Shown piece after piece: positions 1 through 9,249 of a stretch of DNA of 64,000 nucleotides. This DNA comes from Clostridiales bacterium (GTDB lineage: Bacteria > Bacillota > Clostridia > Lachnospirales > Lachnospiraceae): contig JAQXKO010000011.1 in NCBI GenBank assembly GCA_029010495.1, positions 1-64,000 of the forward strand, written 5' to 3'. A program made the position numbers and the translations under genes. Below the pieces are notes generated by a model. The model worked only from the letters and a program-made list of their open reading frames with translations, was not told where the DNA came from and did no database searches. The stretch's first letter is position 1. The number at the start of each line of letters is the position of its first letter.

Positions 1-460
1 AACGCTTAAGTGCTCATGTGCGTATTGATGTGTAGAGCGGGACCGTTTATTTAATCCAATATCAAAAGCCCCGCGATATACTCAATTAAGCACATGAGTG
101 GGCAAACGCTTAAGTGCTCATGTGCGTATTGATGTATAGAGCGGGGCTATCTATTTATCTCAATTATAATGCCCCGCGATACACTCAATTAAGCACATGA
201 GTGGGCTAACGCTTAAGTGCTCATGTGCGTATTGATGTGTGAAGCGGGGCTATCTATTTATCCCTATATCAAAAGCCCCGCGATACACTCAGTTAAGCAC
301 CAAAGTGGGCTAACGCTTAAGTGCTCATGTGCGTATTGATGTGTGAAGCGGGGCCGTTTATTTAACCCAATATCAAAAGCCCCGTGATATACTCAATTAA
401 GCACATGAGTGGGCTAACGCTTAAGTGCTCATGTGCGTATTGATGTGTGAAGCGGGGCTT
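1..460. repeat. Tandem array of ~104-bp palindromic units
   Basis: Four full units start at 1, 105, 208 and 312, and a partial fifth starts at 416. Each begins with AACGCTTAAGTGCTCATGTG and is 103-104 bp long. Within each unit the left arm (CTCATGTGC...GCGGGGC) is the imperfect reverse complement of the right arm (GCCCCGC...GCACATGAG), so every unit can fold into a stem of about 30 bp with an AT-rich loop of about 25 nt. Base 1 is exactly a unit start, so the array probably continues to the left. It lies just downstream of the minus-strand trpB gene. No spacers are present, so it is not CRISPR. Function unknown; it could act as serial terminators, a REP/BIME-like element or a structured RNA. 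Confidence 0.9.
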
Positions 461-510
461 ATTATAACCCGGTTATGTGTAGAGCGGGGCTTATTATTAT
501 AACCCGGTTA
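451..510. repeat. Pair of short direct repeats at array edge
   Basis: AGCGGGGCTTATTATAACC begins at 451 and recurs at 483 with a 3-bp insertion (451-475 and 483-510). Both copies end in AACCCGGTTA. They reuse the GCGGGGC stem sequence of the adjacent array but lack the matching right arm, so they look like decayed or half units between the array and the trpB stop codon. Confidence 0.7.
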
Positions 511-517
511 GGAGCCC

Positions 518-1900
518 TTACTCCCCGGCATTAACCTTAGGAAGCTTGTCTAAGCATGCCTGAATGTCAGCATCCGTAGGAATGTAATCCTCCATCTGGC
601 CTTCATGGAATTTCTCGTATGCCACTAAGTCAAAATATCCTGTTCCCGTAAGGCCGAAGAGGATTGTCTTTTCCTCTCCCGTTTCAATGCACTTCTTTGC
701 CTCGTCAATGGCAACCTTGATTGCATGAGAGCTTTCAGGGGCAGGAAGGATACCCTCAACTCTTGCAAAATATTCTGCAGCCTCAAATACATCTGTCTGC
801 TTTACTGATGTTGCCTCCATTAAGCCGTCATCATAAAGCTGTGAAAGTGTGGAGCTCATACCATGGTAACGAAGTCCGCCTGCATGATTTGCCGAAGGTA
901 TGAAATCACTGCCGAGTGTGTACATCTTGGCAAGAGGACATACCATGCCTGTGTCGCAGAAATCATATGCATATTTTCCTCTAGTAAAGCTTGGACATGA
1001 CGCAGGCTCCACAGCAATTATCCTGTAATCATTTTCGCCTCTGAGCTTCTCACCCATAAATGGTGCGATAAGCCCTCCGAGGTTTGAGCCGCCGCCTGCA
1101 CAGCCGATGACGATGTCCGGCTTGATACCGTATTTGTCGCAGGCTGCCTTAGTCTCAAGTCCGATAACAGACTGGTGAAGGAGCACCTGATTAAGTACGC
1201 TTCCGAGTACATAGCGATAACCCTCTGATGAAACTGCCGTTTCAACTGCCTCGGAAATTGCACATCCGAGACTTCCCGTAGTTCCGGGATGCTTTTTATT
1301 TATCTCGCGTCCGATATTAGTTTCCATTGAAGGAGACGGTGTTACCGAAGCGCCGTATGTTCTCATTACTTCGCGTCTGAAAGGCTTCTGCTCATATGAG
1401 CACTTTACCATAAACACTTTGCAGTCAAGGTCAAAGTATGAACAGGCCATTGAAAGAGCCGTTCCCCACTGTCCTGCTCCTGTTTCCGTAGTTACTCCCT
1501 TAAGTCCCTGCTTCTTGGCATAATAAGCCTGGGCAATTGCCGAATTAAGCTTGTGGCTTCCGCTTGTGTTATTACCCTCAAACTTATAATAAATTTTCGC
1601 AGGAGTACCAAGCTTCTCCTCCAGACAATATGCTCTTACAAGCGGTGACGGACGGTACATCCTGTAAAAGTTTCTTATTTCTTCCGGAATCTCAATGTAA
1701 GGATTTGTATCATCAAGCTCCTGTGCAACAAGCTCGTCGCAGAATACTCCTGAAAGCTCCTGTGCCGTCATAGGCTTAAGTGTGCCCGGATTAAGAAGCG
1801 GTGCCGGCTTGTTTTTCATATCGGCACGCAGATTATACCATGCTTTTGGCATCTCTTTTTCTTCAAGGTAAATTTTGTAAGGGATTTTTGTTTCTGACAT
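518..1900 (-). CDS. trpB: TrpB2-type tryptophan synthase beta chain
   Basis: PLP-dependent enzyme that joins indole and serine to make tryptophan. The sequence has the lysine motif GSHKLNSA (Lys about 117) and the glycine-rich phosphate loop CAGGGSN. The long N-terminus and 460-aa length fit the TrpB2 subfamily rather than the roughly 400-aa TrpB1. The ORF track start at 1918 is too early: its first codons contain the Shine-Dalgarno AAAGGAGA, which points to the ATG at 1900. There is no trpA or other trp gene nearby, so it may work alone, for example in indole salvage. A Trp-specific T-box leader lies directly upstream, which supports the assignment strongly. Confidence 0.93.
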   Translation of the reverse strand: MSETKIPYKIYLEEKEMPKAWYNLRADMKNKPAPLLNPGTLKPMTAQELSGVFCDELVAQELDDTNPYIEIPEEIRNFYRMYRPSPLVRAYCLEEKLGTPAKIYYKFEGNNTSGSHKLNSAIAQAYYAKKQGLKGVTTETGAGQWGTALSMACSYFDLDCKVFMVKCSYEQKPFRREVMRTYGASVTPSPSMETNIGREINKKHPGTTGSLGCAISEAVETAVSSEGYRYVLGSVLNQVLLHQSVIGLETKAACDKYGIKPDIVIGCAGGGSNLGGLIAPFMGEKLRGENDYRIIAVEPASCPSFTRGKYAYDFCDTGMVCPLAKMYTLGSDFIPSANHAGGLRYHGMSSTLSQLYDDGLMEATSVKQTDVFEAAEYFARVEGILPAPESSHAIKVAIDEAKKCIETGEEKTILFGLTGTGYFDLVAYEKFHEGQMEDYIPTDADIQACLDKLPKVNAGE

Positions 1901-2002
1901 AATTATGTCTCCTTTCATAAATATTTTTGCCCGTTAGTCATACGGACTTTTCTTTACCTAAACGATCCAAAAGGTATATGAATCGTTTGTTTTTCGGCCG
2001 AA

Positions 2003-2280
2003 ATACAAAAAGACCTGTCTCAGCCAGAAAAACTTCTGCCGGGACAGGTCATTAAATTCAATACCTGCGGTGCCACCCTGCTTGGCGCTTACGCCCTCTC
2101 TTGCATACATCTTTATATGCTGCTGTTTTTCACGAAGTGTCGTCTCCGTCGCACATACTTGCCTAAGCTTTCTGATTGCCCTCAAAAGTCCATTCAATAC
2201 CACTCTTACATATCGCATCTCACCAATCACGACTCTCTGGGAAGAAGATAATGATATCTACTTACTCTTTATCAACGGTT
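2003..2280 (-). promoter_or_regulatory. T-box riboswitch, probably tRNA-Trp specific
   Basis: On the minus strand the leader holds the diagnostic T-box sequence CAGGGTGGCACCGCAGG (2080-2064), followed by a rho-independent terminator: GACCTGTC and GACAGGTC arms with a U-run (2007-2050). A Stem I region with a TGG specifier candidate at 2192-2190 sits in GTATTGAATGGACTTT. T-boxes sense uncharged tRNA; TGG is the Trp codon, and the next gene is trpB. The specifier was chosen by eye from position and gene context. ORF-track entry 1958-2230 covers this leader and is not a gene. Confidence 0.93.
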
Positions 2281-2286
2281 TTGCTT

Positions 2287-2315
2287 ATTATATATCTAAC
2301 ATTTTGTTCTGTCAA
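2287..2315 (-). promoter_or_regulatory. Sigma-A promoter of the T-box/trpB transcript
   Basis: Consensus hexamers TTGACA (2315-2310) and TATAAT (2292-2287) are separated by exactly 17 bp. Transcription would start near 2280, just upstream of T-box Stem I. Confidence 0.85.
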
Positions 2316-2328
2316 TATTATTTTTGAA

Positions 2329-3168
2329 TTATTCTCCTTCTTTTTCGAGCTCCCTGCGGTGTACAAGATAAAGCAGGACTCCGACAAAAAGCATGCCTCC
2401 GACCATATTGCCCAATGTTACGGGAATTGAGCTGTCAACGAAGAAATTTTTCCAGCATAAGCTGTCAAGCTGCTCTGAGGTAATACCATAATTTTCCATT
2501 GCGGCATCAACATATTTTTGATCGAGTTTTGCCAGAATACCGGCAGGTATATAATACATATTTGCAACACAGTGCTCGTATCCGCTTACCACAAAAGCAA
2601 GGATAGGGAACACAATTGCAGGTATCTTGCCTGCCACATCCTTTGCAGCCGCTGCCATAAGTACGGCTCCGCATACAAAAATATTACACATAATACCGGA
2701 GGAAAATGCAGCCCCGAAGCTCATAGTACTTTTTCCAAGCGCCACCTTAATGGTAAACGCTCCCAGAAGATCTGATGAATAGTCCCACTGTCCGCTAAAA
2801 AACACAAGCGCCGCAACTACAAATGCTCCCACGAAATTACTGAACCATACAGTCATGAGTACCCTGATGACACTCCAAATCCTGTATTTTCTGTTCATAA
2901 GACCAAAGATCAACAGACAGTCGCCGGTAAAAAGCTCCCCTCCGATAAATACTATCATCATAAGCCCGACACCGAATATCAGACCTCCGACAGTCCTTGC
3001 AATGCCCACATTAGCCAGGGAGTGCATGGCAACATTACTTGCCGCAGCGCCTCCGGCGATAAACATGCCCGCCATTGCCCCCAGAATAAACATTTTTAAA
3101 AAGGGCATATTTACACGTTTAATCTCGGTATTTATGTTACCTTTGACAATTTCCAATGAGCTGTTCAT
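2329..3168 (-). CDS. Formate/nitrite transporter (FNT) family protein
   Basis: A 279-aa membrane protein with about six hydrophobic helices, matching the FocA/NirC/HSC family of pentameric channels for small monovalent anions such as formate, nitrite or hydrosulfide. The conserved central histidine is seen in SGYEHCVANM (about residue 206), with the family features FIGGELFTGD and PAGI. The substrate cannot be told from sequence. The gene is read in the same direction as trpB, but the trpB leader has its own promoter starting right after this stop codon, so the two are probably separate transcripts. Confidence 0.9.
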   Translation of the reverse strand: MNSSLEIVKGNINTEIKRVNMPFLKMFILGAMAGMFIAGGAAASNVAMHSLANVGIARTVGGLIFGVGLMMIVFIGGELFTGDCLLIFGLMNRKYRIWSVIRVLMTVWFSNFVGAFVVAALVFFSGQWDYSSDLLGAFTIKVALGKSTMSFGAAFSSGIMCNIFVCGAVLMAAAAKDVAGKIPAIVFPILAFVVSGYEHCVANMYYIPAGILAKLDQKYVDAAMENYGITSEQLDSLCWKNFFVDSSIPVTLGNMVGGMLFVGVLLYLVHRRELEKEGE

Positions 3169-3274
3169 TATTTGTCTCCATTATCTGTCGTATATTTTCT
3201 GATTTACTGCATTTTAATATGCAATAAAAATAATATTATTTTTCTATGGCAGCTTTATTTTATTACCGCCGGAG

Positions 3275-3913
3275 TTACTGCCAGTTTCTGTCATTTCCCG
3301 AATATTTTGTCCTGTAGCCGTGATTTGTCCCCGGACGAAGGTCATTTGGATACATTGTGTCAGAAAACACATCTGTCTGTAAATCCTTAATCATCTGAAA
3401 AACTCTCTGATAATCAGGTATGTCGCATATTTTTATTCCCTCTCCGGTATGATTGTGACTTCCTCTGGCTGTATAGCTTAGGTGACTGCATACCGACACG
3501 ACATCTCCCACTCCGAGCATCTGGTCAAAGATGCCGCGGTGTACTGTTATATGGGAAAGGTCGGTAAACGGCTTCATTTCAAAGCTTTTTGCAAACAGAC
3601 CTCCGGAAGCATATATTCCCTTATCAGTTACAATATATGCGGTATTTCTGTATTTTCTGAAGGAAAACAGCACGCCTCCGAGATAAATCCATACCGGCAT
3701 AAGGTGAATAAGCATAAATGGAACGATAAACATAAGAGGCGCTCCTCCCGTTCCCATCGATAAACCGATAAATCCAAAATCAATAATTCCCCATAAAAGT
3801 GCAAAAGGCAGTAACGGATTAAATATACTCTCGAATATGAAGCATTTAAAGTCAGGTCTGCCCCTCCACATAATCTGTTCGTCTCTTCCAACCATTGCAG
3901 CTAAATCATCCAT
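3275..3913 (-). CDS. PH-domain (YdbS/DUF304-like) membrane protein
   Basis: A 212-aa protein. An N-terminal segment (GRDEQIMWRGRPDFKCFIFES) leads to two hydrophobic helices (about 30-52 and 58-85). A bacterial PH-like domain follows, recognised by YIVTDKGIYASGG and the strand pattern DLSHITVHRGIFDQMLGVGDVV. The family is small membrane proteins of poorly known role, some implicated in antimicrobial stress. The C-terminal 40 residues are polar and probably disordered. It ends 106 bp before the FNT gene, so the two could be co-transcribed. Confidence 0.7.
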   Translation of the reverse strand: MDDLAAMVGRDEQIMWRGRPDFKCFIFESIFNPLLPFALLWGIIDFGFIGLSMGTGGAPLMFIVPFMLIHLMPVWIYLGGVLFSFRKYRNTAYIVTDKGIYASGGLFAKSFEMKPFTDLSHITVHRGIFDQMLGVGDVVSVCSHLSYTARGSHNHTGEGIKICDIPDYQRVFQMIKDLQTDVFSDTMYPNDLRPGTNHGYRTKYSGNDRNWQ

Positions 3914-4039
3914 ATGTCATTCTCCTGAGTTTTAAATTTGCGCGGGCTGAGCCAGCTTTATTAAAAATATAATGCAATCGCCCGAAATACCATTATAATA
4001 TTATCATATAGATATTTTTCAGTCAACAAAATGATTGAA

Positions 4040-5125
4040 TCACTCCTTCATATCCGACGTAACGTGAAATATTTTTTTTAAAATATCATCATTTTTCAAA
4101 ACATTTTTTGCTATTTGCCTGTATTTTTCATCATGAAGATAGGTGTGGCGGTATGGTTTGATTGTCGGTGCATAATCAATTGCCGATAAATAATCATTTA
4201 TGTCAAGGCCGAGCGTCTGGGCATAATCAAAAAAACCCGTATCGGCAAGTATCGTCCGAACCCTGTTGAAACGATGCTCCTGAACAATACTCATCAGATA
4301 AGTTGCTATTCCAACCTGAATGCCGTGAAGCTGCGGATTCGCCGAATATTTATCAAGCGCATGACTTATCAGGTGCTCGCTCCCGCTTGTGGGAAGACTG
4401 CTGCCCGCAATTTCATTTGCAATACCGCTGAGTGCGAGTGAATTTAAAAGCTCCTTGATAAAATTATCATCTTCAATCGTTTCATACGGAGCTCTGACAA
4501 AACTGTTGACCGCCTTTTTTGCAACCATCACTGCACAATCATTAACTCTTCCGTAACCTTTCTTCTCTTCAAAAATCCAGTCATAAAGTGCCGTTATCTT
4601 GGAAACCATATCGCCTATACCCGAATACAGAAATTTTCTCGGAGCGCTCTTTATCACATCTGTGTCGATTATTATCCCGTAAGCCATCCTGGCCGGCAGG
4701 GAATGTCGCCGCCCGTCAATAATTAAAGATGCACCGGCACTTGCAAAGCCGTCACTTGAGGGTGATGTCGGCACACTGATAAAGGCTGTATTTCTTAAAA
4801 AACCGCAATACTTGGCCGCATCAATAACCTTGCCCCCTCCGATACCTATGACAGCCTGCATCGTATTGGGCATCGAGAATGCAAGCCTTGTAATGTCCTC
4901 GAGCTCTACGGTATCAAGCTCCGTAAATGTCAGCACTTCAATACCGTTTTCTGCCAGAGAATTAAATACCGCATCCCCGAACAGCTTTACCAGACCGTTG
5001 CCAAATAAAATGACAACCTCCGTAAGCCCGCTCTCCTTTAATATTCTGCCTATCGTGCACAATGCCCCGCTTTCAATTTTTAAAATCGAAGGTATTGAAA
5101 CAGTTGTATTCGTAATCCTTTTCAT
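4040..5125 (-). CDS. egsA: sn-glycerol-1-phosphate dehydrogenase
   Basis: A 361-aa member of the iron-containing-alcohol-dehydrogenase fold that reduces dihydroxyacetone phosphate to sn-glycerol-1-phosphate with NAD(P)H. The nucleotide-binding GIGGGKVID motif (about 95-103) and the family signature TSPSSDGFASAGAS (about 121-134) are clear. Likely metal-binding His residues are in SGSEHLISHAL and QLHGIQVG. In Gram-positives (B. subtilis AraM/EgsA) the product feeds archaeal-type glycerolipid precursors. No prenyltransferase partner gene is in the window. Confidence 0.88.
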   Translation of the reverse strand: MKRITNTTVSIPSILKIESGALCTIGRILKESGLTEVVILFGNGLVKLFGDAVFNSLAENGIEVLTFTELDTVELEDITRLAFSMPNTMQAVIGIGGGKVIDAAKYCGFLRNTAFISVPTSPSSDGFASAGASLIIDGRRHSLPARMAYGIIIDTDVIKSAPRKFLYSGIGDMVSKITALYDWIFEEKKGYGRVNDCAVMVAKKAVNSFVRAPYETIEDDNFIKELLNSLALSGIANEIAGSSLPTSGSEHLISHALDKYSANPQLHGIQVGIATYLMSIVQEHRFNRVRTILADTGFFDYAQTLGLDINDYLSAIDYAPTIKPYRHTYLHDEKYRQIAKNVLKNDDILKKIFHVTSDMKE

Positions 5126-5231
5126 ACTTATTGCCTCTTTTCAAATATTTTTATTATTATGCACCTTTATAAAGCTTTACAGTCATTACACAGCATAAAA
5201 ATTAAAATTCCATTAAGAAGCCTGTCAGGTC

Positions 5232-5247
5232 TGTCAATTAATTGACA
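5232..5247. promoter_or_regulatory. 16-bp perfect palindrome over a -35 element
   Basis: TGTCAATTAATTGACA is a perfect inverted repeat. Its right half is the -35 box of the promoter for the GNAT gene. It lies between the divergent egsA and GNAT genes, a natural place for an operator. Confidence 0.55.
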
Positions 5248-5270
5248 ACTCACCAACAAAATGATAAAAT
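5242..5270 (+). promoter_or_regulatory. Sigma-A promoter of the GNAT-fold gene
   Basis: TTGACA (5242-5247), a 17-bp spacer, then TAAAAT (5265-5270). The predicted start lies about 60 bp upstream of the ATG at 5339. Confidence 0.75.
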
Positions 5271-5338
5271 TTTTTATATATTTATCGGGGCTGGTCCGTA
5301 AATATTATTTCGGAAAATATAATATTGAGGTTTAAAAG

Positions 5339-6508
5339 ATGGTACAGATTGAAGAGGTACTGACACAATCACAGCTTAAAAAATTTGTCGATTATCCAAA
5401 CCGGTTATACAAAAATGTTCCTGCTTATGTTCCGGGAACATTTTCAGATGATTTGGAAGACTGGAGCCGCGAAAAAAATCCCGCATTCGAATTTTGTGAT
5501 GCCAAATGCTGGCTGGCAAAACGTGACGGCAGAATCGTCGGACGCATCGGAGCCATAATAAATCACAGAGCAAACGAAAAATGGAATAACAACCGTATGA
5601 GATTTACACAGGTTGACTTTATTGATGACCCGGAAGTATCCTCCGCCCTATTTAACACTGTCGAAAACTGGGCAAAGAGCCTGGGATGCGATGAAGTACA
5701 CGGTCCCTTGGGATTTACCGATATGGACCGTGAAGGTATGCTTGTGGAGGGATTTGACAGACGAAGCCTGTTCTTTACATATTATAACCATCCTTACTAT
5801 ATTGAGCATCTCAACAGACTGGGTTATGTAAAGGATGTAGACTGGGTCGAAACCTTTATTACTATTGACAATAAAAACGAATATAACACCCGCCTTAGCA
5901 GACTGGCTGACATTGTTATGCGAAAAAACAAACTTCATCTGGCCGTCGCCAAATCGCATCGTGACTTCAAGCCGTTGATTCCGCCATTCTTTAATCTTGT
6001 TAACACCTGCTATGCTCCGCTCTACGGAACTACAGACCTGTCGGAGAAACAGATTAAGCGATACTCGCGTAAATTTGCTCCCCTTCTCAATCCAAAGCTT
6101 TGCGCCTTTGTAATGAATGAGCAGAATGAAATGATCGGTGCCGGCGTCTGCGCGCCGAGTCTTGCAAATGCGCTGAAAAAGAGTAACGGTAAATTCTTTC
6201 CTTTCGGGTGGTTCAGAATGCTTAAGGCCTTATATTGGAACGATACGGTCGACCTGCTTATCGTAGCGGTAAGACCTGATTATCAGGGCCGCGGTGTTAA
6301 TGCCGTACTTATGGCAAAGGTAATTGAGGGTTGTAAACAGATGGGAATCAAATATGCCGAAACAGGCCCTAATCTGGAAGACAATTCAAAAGTCCGTTCC
6401 CAATGGAAGGAATTTCCTTCAGAACAGCACAAACGCAGAAGATGTTATATCAAATCATTAGATTGCCGTCATGGCGGCACGATAGGCAGAGTGAACCGGA
6501 CATTATAA
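5339..6508 (+). CDS. GNAT-fold acyltransferase-like protein (YghO-like)
   Basis: A 389-aa protein with a C-terminal GNAT acetyl-CoA-binding signature, VRPDYQGRGVNAVLMAKVIE (about 312-331), and the distal motif AETGPNLEDNSKV. The N-terminal half (VDYPNRLYKNVPAYVPG, GRIGAIINHRAN, GPLGFTDMDREGM) matches a family often annotated as YghO or hypothetical acyltransferase. The substrate is not known. The ATG is preceded by a weak TGAGG site. It is divergent from egsA and may share its regulatory region. Lipid or N-acyl amino-acid chemistry is possible but not shown by the sequence. Confidence 0.75.
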   Translation: MVQIEEVLTQSQLKKFVDYPNRLYKNVPAYVPGTFSDDLEDWSREKNPAFEFCDAKCWLAKRDGRIVGRIGAIINHRANEKWNNNRMRFTQVDFIDDPEVSSALFNTVENWAKSLGCDEVHGPLGFTDMDREGMLVEGFDRRSLFFTYYNHPYYIEHLNRLGYVKDVDWVETFITIDNKNEYNTRLSRLADIVMRKNKLHLAVAKSHRDFKPLIPPFFNLVNTCYAPLYGTTDLSEKQIKRYSRKFAPLLNPKLCAFVMNEQNEMIGAGVCAPSLANALKKSNGKFFPFGWFRMLKALYWNDTVDLLIVAVRPDYQGRGVNAVLMAKVIEGCKQMGIKYAETGPNLEDNSKVRSQWKEFPSEQHKRRRCYIKSLDCRHGGTIGRVNRTL

Positions 6509-6558
6509 AACATACGGTTTATTTTGCACTTTATAATTTGCACGATTTTACTTGCACA

Positions 6559-6655
6559 ACTTAATTTACAAAATATTATTTACACGACTTAATTTACAAG
6601 ATATTATTTACAACACTTAATTTACAAATTATTATTTACAACACTTAATTTACAA
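6559..6655. repeat. 28-bp tandem repeat, about 3.5 copies
   Basis: Units starting ACTTAATTTACAA recur at 6559, 6587, 6615 and 6643 (last partial), with few mismatches. They sit between the stop of the GNAT gene and the shared terminator, in the 3' untranslated region. Confidence 0.85.
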
Positions 6656-6656
6656 A

Positions 6657-6687
6657 AAAGCTTCCGGATGTTTTCTCCGGAAGCTTT
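6657..6687. terminator. Bidirectional rho-independent terminator
   Basis: Perfect stem AAAGCTTCCGGA / TCCGGAAGCTTT with loop TGTTTTC, A-rich on one side and T-rich on the other. It serves the convergent GNAT (+) and asnA (-) genes. Confidence 0.9.
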
Positions 6688-6718
6688 AATGTTTTAATTA
6701 ATAAATTGTTATTGTAAA

Positions 6719-7729
6719 TTACAAAAGGTTAATTCCGTTTTCTGCTGCCTTTTTTACTACATCATCAGGCCATATTGATGACTGTACCTCTCCGATATGG
6801 GCACGCTGCAGGAAAAACATACATATACGTGACTGACCGATACCGCCGCCGATTGTATACGGAAGCTTTTTCTCAAGTACAGCCTTCTGGAAAGGAAGCT
6901 CAGCCCTTTCTTCACAGCCTGCAATTTTCAGCTGTCTGGCAAGTGATTCCTCATCAACCCGAATACCCATTGACGAAAGCTCCAACGCCCTGTCAAGAAC
7001 AGGATAATATACAATAATATCACCGTTAAGCTCCCAGTCATCATAGTCAGGTGCACGTCCGTCATGCTTCTCACCCGAGCCGAGTGCTCCGCCGATTTTC
7101 ATAATAAATACAGCACCGCACTCCTTGGCTATTAAGTCCTCACGTTCCTTCGGAGTCTTGTCAGGCCATCTGTCCTCAAGCTCCTGTGTAGTAATAAAAG
7201 TAATCTCATTAGGAAGGAAAGGATCCATGAAATGATACTTACCGCACATATAATATTCCGTCTGCTTAATTGCCATATATATTCTGAAAACAGTTTCCTT
7301 CAATGTTTCCACATTTCTGTCACTCTTTTCAATAATCTTTTCCCAATCCCACTGGTCAACATAGATTGAATGAACGTTATCGGTATCCTCGTCTCTTCTG
7401 ATGGCGCTCATATCAGTATAAAGACCCTCGCCTACATTAAATCCATACTCATGAAGAGCCATTCTCTTCCACTTTGCAAGAGAGTGTACAATCTCAACTG
7501 TTGCATCACCCTGCTCTTTGATTCCGAAAGTTACAGGACGCTCTACTCCGTTTAAGTTATCGTTAAGACCTGACTCCGGCTTTACAAAAAGCGGTGCGGA
7601 AACTCTTGTAAGGTTAATTGCATCAGCAAGTGCCCTTTCAAAATAATCCTTAACTTCCTTGATGGCTTTTTCTGTTTCTCTTATTGTCTGCGGGCTCTTG
7701 TATCCCTCCGGTATGATAATTGTACCCAT
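6719..7729 (-). CDS. asnA: Aspartate--ammonia ligase AsnA
   Basis: A 336-aa ammonia-dependent asparagine synthetase: ATP, aspartate and ammonia give asparagine. It has the class II aaRS-like fold, with conserved [26 protein letters not shown] and the C-terminal GGGIGQSR motif. Length matches the family. GGAGG lies 5 nt before the ATG. It follows asnS by only 21 bp, so asparagine supply and asparaginyl-tRNA charging are in one transcript. Confidence 0.97.
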   Translation of the reverse strand: MGTIIIPEGYKSPQTIRETEKAIKEVKDYFERALADAINLTRVSAPLFVKPESGLNDNLNGVERPVTFGIKEQGDATVEIVHSLAKWKRMALHEYGFNVGEGLYTDMSAIRRDEDTDNVHSIYVDQWDWEKIIEKSDRNVETLKETVFRIYMAIKQTEYYMCGKYHFMDPFLPNEITFITTQELEDRWPDKTPKEREDLIAKECGAVFIMKIGGALGSGEKHDGRAPDYDDWELNGDIIVYYPVLDRALELSSMGIRVDEESLARQLKIAGCEERAELPFQKAVLEKKLPYTIGGGIGQSRICMFFLQRAHIGEVQSSIWPDDVVKKAAENGINLL

Positions 7730-7750
7730 AATTACCTCCAGCTTTTATTA

Positions 7751-9142
7751 TTATAAATCACAATTATTTACTGTTCTCGGAAATGGTATTACGTCTCTGA
7801 TGTTGCCCATGCCTGTGAGGTACATTACGCATCTTTCAAAGCCGAGGCCGAAGCCCGCATGTCTTGCTGAGCCGTATTTTCTGAGATCCATATAAAAATC
7901 ATAGTCCTCTCTGTTAAGACCAAGCTCATCCATTCTTGCGGCAAGAATATCGTAATTATCCTCTCTCTGGCTTCCTCCGATGATTTCACCAATGCCCGGC
8001 ACAAGACAGTCCATAGCTGCAACAGTCTTTCCGTCCTCATTAAGCTTCATGTAGAAAGCTTTAATTTCCTTTGGATAATCTGTTACGAATACAGGCTTTT
8101 TAAATACCTCTTCGGTAAGATATCTTTCATGCTCTGTCTGTAAATCGCAGCCCCATGAAACCTTGTAATCGAATTTATCATTATTCTTTTCAAGAATTTC
8201 AATAGCCTCTGTATATGTAACATGACCGAATTCGGAATTTACAACGTTGGTAAGTCTTTCGATAAGACCCTTGTCAATGAAATTGTTAAAGAAAGCCATT
8301 TCTTCAGGAGCATTCTCAAGAACATAATTAATTATATACTTAATCATGCTCTCAGCCAGCATCATATCGTCCTTTAAATCAGCAAAGGCAATTTCAGGCT
8401 CAATCATCCAGAACTCTGCAGCGTGGCGTGTTGTATTTGAATTTTCTGCCCTGAAGGTTGGTCCGAATGTGTATATATTTTTAAATGCCATTGCATATGT
8501 TTCGCCGTTTAACTGACCGCTGACCGTAAGATTTGTCGGTTTGTTAAAGAAATCCTTTGAAAAATCAACTGCACCGTCAGCTGTCTTCGGCACATTTGCA
8601 AGATCAAGTGTCGTTACCTGAAACATCTCGCCTGCTCCCTCACAGTCACTTCCCGTAATAAGAGGGGTATGAACATATACAAAATCTCTTTCCTGGAAAA
8701 ATCTGTGAATGGCATATGCACATAGTGAACGTACTCTGAATACTGCCTGGAATGTATTTGTCCTTGGACGCAGATGCGCCATTGTTCTGAGATATTCAAG
8801 TGTATGTCTCTTCTTCTGAAGAGGATAATCCGGTGTGGACTCTCCCTCTACATACACCTCAGACGCCTGAATTTCAAACGGTTGCTTTGCTCCCGGTGTG
8901 GCAATAAGCTTACCCTTTATGATAAGTGCTGCACCTACATTCAGTTTACAGATTTTTGCAAAGTTCTCAAGGCTGTCATTATATACTACCTGTACTGGCT
9001 CAAAAAATGTACCGTCGTTAATTACAATAAATCCAAAGGTTTTTGAATCTCTTATGCTTCTGACCCAACCGCCGATTTCAATTTCGGTATCGATATATTT
9101 GTCAGTATTTTTGAATATTTCTCTTACTGTTGTAAGCTCCAT
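7751..9142 (-). CDS. asnS: Asparaginyl-tRNA synthetase
   Basis: A 463-aa class IIb synthetase. The N-terminal OB-fold anticodon-binding domain (about 1-105) contains [20 protein letters not shown]. The catalytic domain has motif 2 ([21 protein letters not shown]) and motif 3 ([16 protein letters not shown]). The AsnRS class is supported by the overall match and by asnA being the next gene. A good sigma-A promoter lies about 70 bp upstream. No T-box was found in that short leader. Confidence 0.96.
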   Translation of the reverse strand: MELTTVREIFKNTDKYIDTEIEIGGWVRSIRDSKTFGFIVINDGTFFEPVQVVYNDSLENFAKICKLNVGAALIIKGKLIATPGAKQPFEIQASEVYVEGESTPDYPLQKKRHTLEYLRTMAHLRPRTNTFQAVFRVRSLCAYAIHRFFQERDFVYVHTPLITGSDCEGAGEMFQVTTLDLANVPKTADGAVDFSKDFFNKPTNLTVSGQLNGETYAMAFKNIYTFGPTFRAENSNTTRHAAEFWMIEPEIAFADLKDDMMLAESMIKYIINYVLENAPEEMAFFNNFIDKGLIERLTNVVNSEFGHVTYTEAIEILEKNNDKFDYKVSWGCDLQTEHERYLTEEVFKKPVFVTDYPKEIKAFYMKLNEDGKTVAAMDCLVPGIGEIIGGSQREDNYDILAARMDELGLNREDYDFYMDLRKYGSARHAGFGLGFERCVMYLTGMGNIRDVIPFPRTVNNCDL

Positions 9143-9213
9143 ATCTGCCTCCTAATCCCACAAAAAGCATTGCGAATAACTTTTTACCATGTTTTATCGC
9201 AACATTAAAGCTA

Positions 9214-9242
9214 ATTATACTAAATATTTTTTCATTTGGCAA
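9214..9242 (-). promoter_or_regulatory. Sigma-A promoter of asnS-asnA
   Basis: TTGCCA (9242-9237), 17-bp spacer, TATAAT (9219-9214). The short leader leaves no room for a T-box. Confidence 0.8.
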
Positions 9243-9249
9243 CATTCAG

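Noticed and set aside
1-460. CRISPR array
   Set aside because: Units are about 104 bp, directly adjacent, and have no unique spacers or cas genes.
1958-2230. ORF of 90 aa on the minus strand
   Set aside because: It covers the T-box leader; the codons follow RNA structure and there is no ribosome site.
9143-9242. T-box leader upstream of asnS
   Set aside because: The leader from the clear promoter is too short and lacks the GGTGGnACCGC core.
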